Assembly (NCBI GenBank): GCA_964498585.1
Contig: CAZCHH010000103.1
Coordinates: 1-5,706, forward strand
DNA length: 5,706 nucleotides
Direction of reading: 5' to 3'
Source: JAAYJM01 sp964498585
Lineage (GTDB): Bacteria > Bacteroidota > Ignavibacteria > Kapaibacteriales > UBA2268
In this document: in pieces, positions 1 to 3,380 of the stretch
Layout: each line of letters begins with the position of its first letter
How positions within the stretch are numbered: position 1 is the first letter of the stretch
Program-made: the position numbers and the translations under genes
Notes under the pieces: generated by a model
Seen by the model: only the letters and a program-made list of their open reading frames with translations
What the model was told of the DNA's origin: nothing
The model's database searches: none

Positions 1-69
1 TGACCTCTTCTAATTTTCAAATTAGTAATTTTTCTCTAATTATCTTAACCTTATATTTTAAAAAATTAG

Positions 70-77
70 TAAATTTG
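70..77 (+). promoter_or_regulatory. Possible promoter -7 box upstream of serS
   Basis: The sequence TAAATTTG fits the Bacteroidota primary sigma-factor -7 consensus TAnnTTTG, and lies 32 bases before the serS start codon, which would give a short leader. I do not see a good TTG -33 element at the expected distance of about 19-21 bases upstream; that stretch reads ttaacctta. The call is therefore a match to one half of a promoter in AT-rich DNA, where chance hits are common. Positions 1-109 hold no other feature I can support. Confidence 0.35.
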
Positions 78-109
78 CTTTTTTTCAAATACATTTAAAC
101 AAAGAAAAT

Positions 110-1378
110 ATGTTAGATTTAAAATTTATTAGAGAAAATAGTGAGAACGTTAAGCAAAATATTCTTAACAAAAATGAAAAAACAAGCGAAGTCGTAGAAC
201 AAATAATGGATGTTGATTCGAAGAGGCGCGCTAACCTTTTGGAAGTTGAGCAACTAAAAAATGTCCGCAATGTCGTTTCTAATGAAATTGCAATGCTTAA
301 AAGGCAAAAAGAAAATGCAGATGACAAAATCCAAGCTATGAAGGAATGTTCCGATAGAATTAAAATTCTTGATGATGAATTGCGTGAAATTGAACAGGAA
401 CTCTTCAATTTGCAACTGAAAATACCTAATATGGTTCATAGCAGCGTGCCAATAGGAAAAACCGCTGACGACAATCTTGAAATTCGTAACTGGGGTAGCC
501 CTAAAGTTGATGGAAATTACAAAGACCACCTTGCAATTTCCAAAGAACTGAATATACTTGATTTCGAGCGGGGTGCAAAGGTTACAGGTGCTGGATTCGC
601 TTACTATATTGGTAAAGGCGCCAAACTTGAGCGTGCTTTAATTAATTATATGCTTGATTTACATATCGAAAAGCACGGCTACACTGAGCTTATTCCACCG
701 CTTGTGGTTAATCGCAATTCAATGGTCGGAACTGGACAAATCCCAAAACTCGCTGAAGATATGTATTACATCGAAAAAGATGATTTGTACTTAATCCCAA
801 CTGCCGAAGTTCCACTAACCAATTTCTTTTCAAATGAAATTTTAAAAGTAGAAGATATTCCTACAAAAGTATGTGGTTTTACCCAGTGTTTTCGCCGTGA
901 AGCAGGGAGCTACGGAAAAGACACACGTGGCTTTTTAAGAGTTCATCAATTCAACAAAGTAGAACTTGTCAAACTTTGCTTGCCAGAAGAATCTTATAAT
1001 GAATTGGAATTGCTTGTGGTTGATGTTGAGGAAATTCTTCAGGCATTAAAAATACCTTACAGAGTGCTTTCGCTTTGCTCGGGCGACACAAGTTTTTCGA
1101 GTGCTAAGACTTATGATTTGGAATGTTGGTCGCCGGCTGAAAAGAAATGGTTGGAATGTTCCAGTTGCTCAAATTTTGAAGATTTTCAGGCAAGAAGAGC
1201 CGCTATTAGGTTTAAACGCACCCCGAGTTCTAAACCGGAGTTTGTCCATACCTTAAATGGTAGCGGACTTGCTACCTCCCGCCTAATAGTATCAATCATT
1301 GAGCAATACTACGAAAACGGCAGAATTCGCGTTCCAGACGTTTTAGTTCCTTATTGCGGTTTTGAATATATCGGTTAA
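110..1378 (+). CDS. serS: Seryl-tRNA synthetase (SerRS)
   Basis: Cytoplasmic class II aminoacyl-tRNA synthetase that activates serine with ATP and charges tRNA-Ser (and tRNA-Sec where present). The 422 residues match the usual bacterial length. The N-terminus (MLDLKFIREN) is the standard SerRS start, followed by a charged heptad-rich region, about residues 27-105, expected to form the long antiparallel coiled-coil arm that grips the tRNA-Ser variable arm. The class II core follows. Motif 1 is near residues 188-200 (HGYTELIPPLVV). The serine-recognition segment TAEVPLTN is at 231-238. Motif 2 runs from FRREAGSYGKDTRG to VHQF (261-281). The conserved ECSSCSNFEDFQARR stretch is at 349-363. Motif 3, NGSGLATSR, is at 383-391 with its ATP-binding Arg391. 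The end VPDVLVPYCGFEYIG is typical. The gene is intact. The start has only an A-rich leader and no Shine-Dalgarno sequence. The stop is 2 bases before the next gene, suggesting co-transcription. Confidence 0.98.
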   Translation: MLDLKFIRENSENVKQNILNKNEKTSEVVEQIMDVDSKRRANLLEVEQLKNVRNVVSNEIAMLKRQKENADDKIQAMKECSDRIKILDDELREIEQELFNLQLKIPNMVHSSVPIGKTADDNLEIRNWGSPKVDGNYKDHLAISKELNILDFERGAKVTGAGFAYYIGKGAKLERALINYMLDLHIEKHGYTELIPPLVVNRNSMVGTGQIPKLAEDMYYIEKDDLYLIPTAEVPLTNFFSNEILKVEDIPTKVCGFTQCFRREAGSYGKDTRGFLRVHQFNKVELVKLCLPEESYNELELLVVDVEEILQALKIPYRVLSLCSGDTSFSSAKTYDLECWSPAEKKWLECSSCSNFEDFQARRAAIRFKRTPSSKPEFVHTLNGSGLATSRLIVSIIEQYYENGRIRVPDVLVPYCGFEYIG

Positions 1379-1380
1379 TA

Positions 1381-1665
1381 ATGCAAGTAGTTCAAATCAA
1401 AAAGGTTTTGGGTTGTTTAGAATCTTTTAATGCAAGAGATGTATTTTTGGAAAAAGAAATAAAAACCGAGTTTGTCGAGCATATTGGCAAACTCGGTAAA
1501 CTTATTCATATAAAAGAATTAGAAAAGCCATTTTTCAAAGTGATTGTTAAAGGAAAATACACAATCAAGGGAAGCGAAACCAACAATTCAATAAGAATAG
1601 TTTTTTCAAATACACATTTTGAAGAGGATTTGGAAAAGATTATTGAATATGTAAAAGGATTTTGA
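1381..1665 (+). CDS. Small protein of unknown function downstream of serS
   Basis: A 94-residue soluble protein I do not recognise. It has no signal peptide, membrane segment or cysteine cluster (one Cys, residue 12). The sequence looks like a compact alpha/beta fold: a mixed N-terminal part (1-40), a likely beta hairpin at 49-75 (FFKVIVKGKYTIKGSETNN followed by SIRIVFS), then an acidic C-terminal helix (80-92, EEDLEKIIEYVK). The ATG follows the serS TAA after only two bases and there is no Shine-Dalgarno sequence of its own, so translation is probably coupled to serS. The codon pattern and well-formed protein argue that the gene is real. Codons 29-39 are richer in G+C than the rest and encode one perfect-ended hairpin, described separately. 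A role tied to translation is only suggested by position; nothing in the protein shows it. Confidence 0.75.
   Translation: MQVVQIKKVLGCLESFNARDVFLEKEIKTEFVEHIGKLGKLIHIKELEKPFFKVIVKGKYTIKGSETNNSIRIVFSNTHFEEDLEKIIEYVKGF
1465..1497 (+). repeat. Strong hairpin inside the 94-residue gene
   Basis: Arms 1465-1474 (accgagtttg) and 1488-1497 (caaactcggt) are perfect reverse complements. Adding two Watson-Crick and two G-U pairs extends the RNA stem to 14 pairs closed by a 5-base loop at 1479-1483. The element is 33 bases, exactly codons 29-39 (TEFVEHIGKLG), and 16 of its 33 bases are G or C in an otherwise AT-rich gene. No T-run follows, so it does not look like a standard intrinsic terminator. It could be an RNA structure that affects translation or decay, an in-frame palindromic insertion, or chance. 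Confidence 0.7.
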
Positions 1666-1708
1666 GCTAAGAAAGACTTTTTTAAATGGAGATGGCATCA
1701 CTAAATGC

Positions 1709-1734
1709 GTCATTCTGAGGAATCTAAGAATGAC
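1709..1734. repeat. Short palindromic element (GTCATTCT ... AGAATGAC)
   Basis: Perfect 8-base inverted arms, 1709-1716 and 1727-1734, enclose a 10-base centre (gaggaatcta). The left half, gtcattctga, and the inner gaatct are shared with the larger element at 1969-2052, so this looks like a shortened or decayed member of the same family. There is no T-run after the stem, which argues against a simple intrinsic terminator, although a hairpin just after the stop at 1665 could still protect the transcript 3' end. Confidence 0.65.
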
Positions 1735-1968
1735 AAGTAACAATCTCATTTGTAACATTCCAAATATCAATATTTTCTCCTATATGTAACTTTTTCCTAT
1801 TTGAATTAATCATAAAATAAAATAATAAAATTGTTTAAAAAATACTTTTATTATTTAGTTTTATTGATTAAATTTATTTATTGGAATTTTTCAAAAAAAT
1901 AATTGATAAAAACATTTATATCGCAAATAATTTTAATAATAAATGGAGTTCTTATAATTCAATTACAT

Positions 1969-2052
1969 CTGTCATTCTGAAGAGCAGCGAAGAATCTCAC
2001 CATTAATTGCTACCACAGAACTTGAGATTCTTCGCTCCGCTCAGAATGACAG
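1969..2052. repeat. Long imperfect palindrome of the CATTCTGA...GAATCTCA type
   Basis: An 84-base inverted repeat. The outer stem is 12 perfect pairs (1969-1980 with 2041-2052), followed by an asymmetric internal loop (agagc against ccgc), then 14 perfect inner pairs (1986-1999 with 2023-2036) and a 23-base apical loop (2000-2022). The arms read approximately TGTCATTCTGAgcgnAGCGAAGAATCTCA. From memory, dispersed repeats with CATTCTGAG...CGAAGAATCT are common in intergenic regions of many draft genomes of this kind; I cannot confirm copy number here. It ends 31 bases before the start of the downstream gene and is flanked by a 20-base direct repeat, consistent with insertion as a small non-coding mobile element. 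Confidence 0.85.
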
Positions 2053-2073
2053 TTTAAAATTTTAATAATAAAT

Positions 2074-2077
2074 GGAG
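2074..2077 (+). promoter_or_regulatory. Ribosome binding site that decides the start at 2084
   Basis: GGAG lies 6 bases before ATG 2084. In-frame ATGs at 2072 and 2078 are also possible, but neither has a purine-rich site upstream (only ttttaataataa precedes 2072), and they would put two glutamates ahead of the lysine in the signal peptide n-region. The start at 2084 gives a cleaner signal peptide beginning MKTTVFKRN. Confidence 0.6.
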
Positions 2078-2083
2078 ATGGAA

Positions 2084-3001
2084 ATGAAAACAACTGTTTT
2101 TAAAAGAAATGCATATTTTATTTGTTGTTTTGCATTGCTCTTTGCTATTCAAATAGCTAAGGCAGAAAGCGTTACTCCGGAGAAAATTCAAGCTACTTCG
2201 TTGATTAAACTCAATCAGGAAGAACTCGAAAAACTTGGAATTTCAGTTGAACGAAATCAAATTAGCTATATCGAATCAAAAATATTCGATGAAAAAAATG
2301 GCGAAAAAAGAGACCGCTCAAGAAAAATTATGATAACTAAAGACAAGATTTTAGGACGGAATTATAAAAAGAAGCAAGAAGAAAGCTATGTTTTCCCGAG
2401 AATTGCAGTGAATGTGTTTAGCTATGGAACAGCACTTTATTATAGCAAATTCCTTGATTTTGAGAAAATGAATACTGCTAAGAATTCTTCAAAAAGTAAG
2501 AGCGATAGCGTAAATTATTATGCTAAAGCAAATGGACTTGTTTGTGTATATTTTGAATTTGAGCCAAAAAACTCAAAAAAATCTAGTAAAAATCAGGTTT
2601 ATTTATGGTATGAGCCAAGCAATGAGTTTGTTGACCTGCTTCCAGAAGAATACCAAAAGCAGCTAAGACCTGAAACAAACGAAACTAATCCCGAAACAAA
2701 TTACACAATCCCAGAGAGCAATGTTGAAAACGTAATTATTTCATCACTCGTTTATCCCAACCCAGTAACGAATAAAACTGCATATATTAAATTAGAACTT
2801 GCCGAAAGCAGAGATTTTTCTATTGCCATTTATGATATTTCCGGAAATAAAGTCAAGGATTTAGCTAATAATCAATCCTTCATTAAAGGACAAAATGAAA
2901 TTGCACTTAACTTTGAAAATATAGCTTCTGGTATGTATATCATTATGCTCGTTTCAGATAAGCAGGAAACAGCGATGATAAGGATAATTATTAATTATTA
3001 A
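2084..3001 (+). CDS. Secreted protein with T9SS type A C-terminal sorting domain
   Basis: A 305-residue protein from ATG 2084 (309 if ATG 2072 is used). Residues 1-27 are a Sec signal peptide (MKTTVFKRNAYFICC, then a hydrophobic core, ending IAKA before ES). The body, about 28-195, is Lys/Glu/Ser-rich and unrecognised: a segment LIKLNQEELEKLGI (40-53), then a more structured part with YVFPRIAVNVFSYG (102-115) and VCVYFEFEP (153-161), ending WYEPSNEFVDLLPEEYQKQL (175-194). A Pro/Thr/Asn linker with repeated PETN (196-212) leads to a Por secretion sorting domain (about 216-305): LVYPNPVTN, IAIYDISGNKV and the ASGMYIIML segment near the end. Such domains direct export across the outer membrane by the type IX system and, often, attachment to the cell surface. 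The function of the cargo part cannot be told. The last codons run directly into the AT-rich repeat that follows. Confidence 0.92.
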   Translation: MKTTVFKRNAYFICCFALLFAIQIAKAESVTPEKIQATSLIKLNQEELEKLGISVERNQISYIESKIFDEKNGEKRDRSRKIMITKDKILGRNYKKKQEESYVFPRIAVNVFSYGTALYYSKFLDFEKMNTAKNSSKSKSDSVNYYAKANGLVCVYFEFEPKNSKKSSKNQVYLWYEPSNEFVDLLPEEYQKQLRPETNETNPETNYTIPESNVENVIISSLVYPNPVTNKTAYIKLELAESRDFSIAIYDISGNKVKDLANNQSFIKGQNEIALNFENIASGMYIIMLVSDKQETAMIRIIINY

Positions 3002-3029
3002 TTATTAATTGTTAATTGTTAATTATTAA
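2998..3029. repeat. AT-rich repeat, left flank of the minisatellite
   Basis: A run of TTAATTATTAATTG-like units that begins inside the last codons of the preceding gene and continues past its stop. Its first 20 bases (2998-3017) are the exact reverse complement of 3341-3360 on the far side of the tandem array. The sequence is low complexity, but a 20-base exact inverted match bracketing an array is more than a general AT bias would give. Confidence 0.7.
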
Positions 3030-3053
3030 GTGTTAAGTGTTTTGTTATTATTA

Positions 3054-3288
3054 AGTTATTAAGTTATTAAGTTATTAAGTTATTGAGTTATTAAGTTATT
3101 GAGTTATTAAGTTATTGAGTTATTNNNNNNNNNNNNNNNNNNNNNNNNNNNNNNNNNNNNNNNNNNNNNNNNNNNNNNNNNNNNNNNNNNNNNNNNNNNN
3201 NNNNNNNNNNNNNNNNNNNNNNNNAGTTATTAAGTTATTGAGTTATTAAGTTATTGAGTTATTAAGTTATTGAGTTATTTGGTTATTG
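3054..3288. repeat. Minisatellite: 8-base AGTTATTR units in 16-base dimers
   Basis: Before the gap, 3054-3124 holds eight full units plus a partial ninth; after it, 3225-3288 holds eight more, the last two diverged (agttattt, ggttattg). Units end in A or G. The order before the gap is A, A, A, G, A, G, A, G, and after it A, G, A, G, A, G, so most of the array is a 16-base dimer AGTTATTA-AGTTATTG. The monomer-only start and the diverged right end look like the older edges of an array that grew by copying the dimer. True length is unknown because of the gap. Confidence 0.93.
3125..3224. other. Assembly gap of exactly 100 Ns
   Basis: One hundred consecutive Ns replace sequence inside the tandem array. 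A round 100 is a common placeholder for a gap of unknown size, and the same repeat occurs on both sides, so the assembler probably failed on the array. The real distance, and whether anything besides repeat lies here, cannot be known from this sequence. Confidence 0.97.
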
Positions 3289-3326
3289 AATTATTATTAT
3301 TTAGTTAATACTATATAAAAATCTTC

Positions 3327-3360
3327 AATTAACAATTAATAATTAACAATTAATAATTAA
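3327..3360. repeat. AT-rich repeat, right flank of the minisatellite
   Basis: A 14-base unit aattaacaattaat occurs twice in tandem (3327-3340, 3341-3354), followed by a partial third copy (3355-3360). The 20 bases 3341-3360, and equally 3327-3346, are the reverse complement of 2998-3017. It ends only 20 bases before the ATG of the next gene, so it lies in that gene's promoter or leader region. Confidence 0.8.
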
Positions 3361-3368
3361 CTAAACTT

Positions 3369-3375
3369 GAGGAGG
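3369..3375 (+). promoter_or_regulatory. Strong Shine-Dalgarno site for the VIT/vWA gene
   Basis: GAGGAGG ends 5 bases before ATG 3381, a near-perfect match to the anti-Shine-Dalgarno core at ideal spacing. This fixes the start. It is unusual beside serS, which has none, and for a group whose genes mostly do not depend on such sites. Confidence 0.85.
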
Positions 3376-3380
3376 AAAAA

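Larger units (their letters stand above)
1929..2077. repeat. 20-base direct repeat flanking the palindrome
   Basis: Positions 1929-1948 and 2058-2077 are identical over 20 bases, beginning aattttaata and ending aaatggag. They enclose a 109-base segment carrying the long palindrome. The second copy contains the GGAG that serves the gene at 2084, so the first copy is a displaced duplicate of that leader. A target-site duplication of a palindromic element or a local duplication of the leader would both explain it. A related 13-base match, taaatggagatgg, occurs at 1683-1695 and 2069-2081. Confidence 0.8.
1666..2083. other. Gene-free AT-rich spacer with palindromic elements
   Basis: This 418-base spacer has no convincing gene. 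It contains two elements with GTCATTCT / AGAATGAC ends (1709-1734 and 1969-2052), a 20-base direct repeat (1929-1948 and 2058-2077) and the ribosome binding site of the next gene. The part from about 1735 to 1928 is very AT-rich with homopolymer-like A and T tracts; I see no TAnnTTTG promoter box, no tRNA-like fold and no terminator with a G+C stem and T-run in it. The promoter of the downstream gene must lie here, or the gene is read through from serS. Confidence 0.8.
3002..3380. other. Gene-free spacer occupied by repeats
   Basis: No coding region is visible in this 379-base stretch. It is made of an AT-rich left flank, a transition (tgttaagtgttttgttatta), a tandem array of 8-base units broken by an assembly gap, a short AT-rich segment (3289-3326), an AT-rich right flank and the ribosome binding site of the next gene. 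Positions 3289-3326 include tactatataaaa, which could hold a promoter, but no full consensus is present. No G+C-rich terminator is seen for the upstream gene. Confidence 0.85.

Noticed and set aside
10..25. Small inverted repeat ctaattt / aaattag near the window start, possibly a terminator of an upstream gene
   Set aside because: It is an all-AT stem of about 7 pairs with almost no loop; too weak to call a terminator, and the upstream gene is not in view.
85..529. Two minus-strand open frames (85-408 and 254-529)
   Set aside because: Both lie opposite the well-supported serS gene; their Ser/Phe/Leu-rich translations are what the complement of a Lys/Glu-rich coiled coil gives.
1666..1690. 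T-run (acttttttaaa) after the small gene as an intrinsic terminator
   Set aside because: No stable stem precedes it; aaag/cttt would be only four pairs with almost no loop.
1686..1718. Ten-codon open frame MEMASLNASF starting like the gene at 2072
   Set aside because: It is too short and has no ribosome binding site; the resemblance comes from the repeated taaatggagatgg motif and is reported as a repeat instead.
2072..2083. Alternative start codons at 2072 and 2078 for the sorting-domain gene
   Set aside because: They lack an upstream binding site and add acidic residues to the signal peptide start; ATG 2084 is preferred, though not proven.
3054..3288. Tandem array as a CRISPR
   Set aside because: Units are 8 bases, contiguous and without unique spacers, so it is a simple minisatellite.
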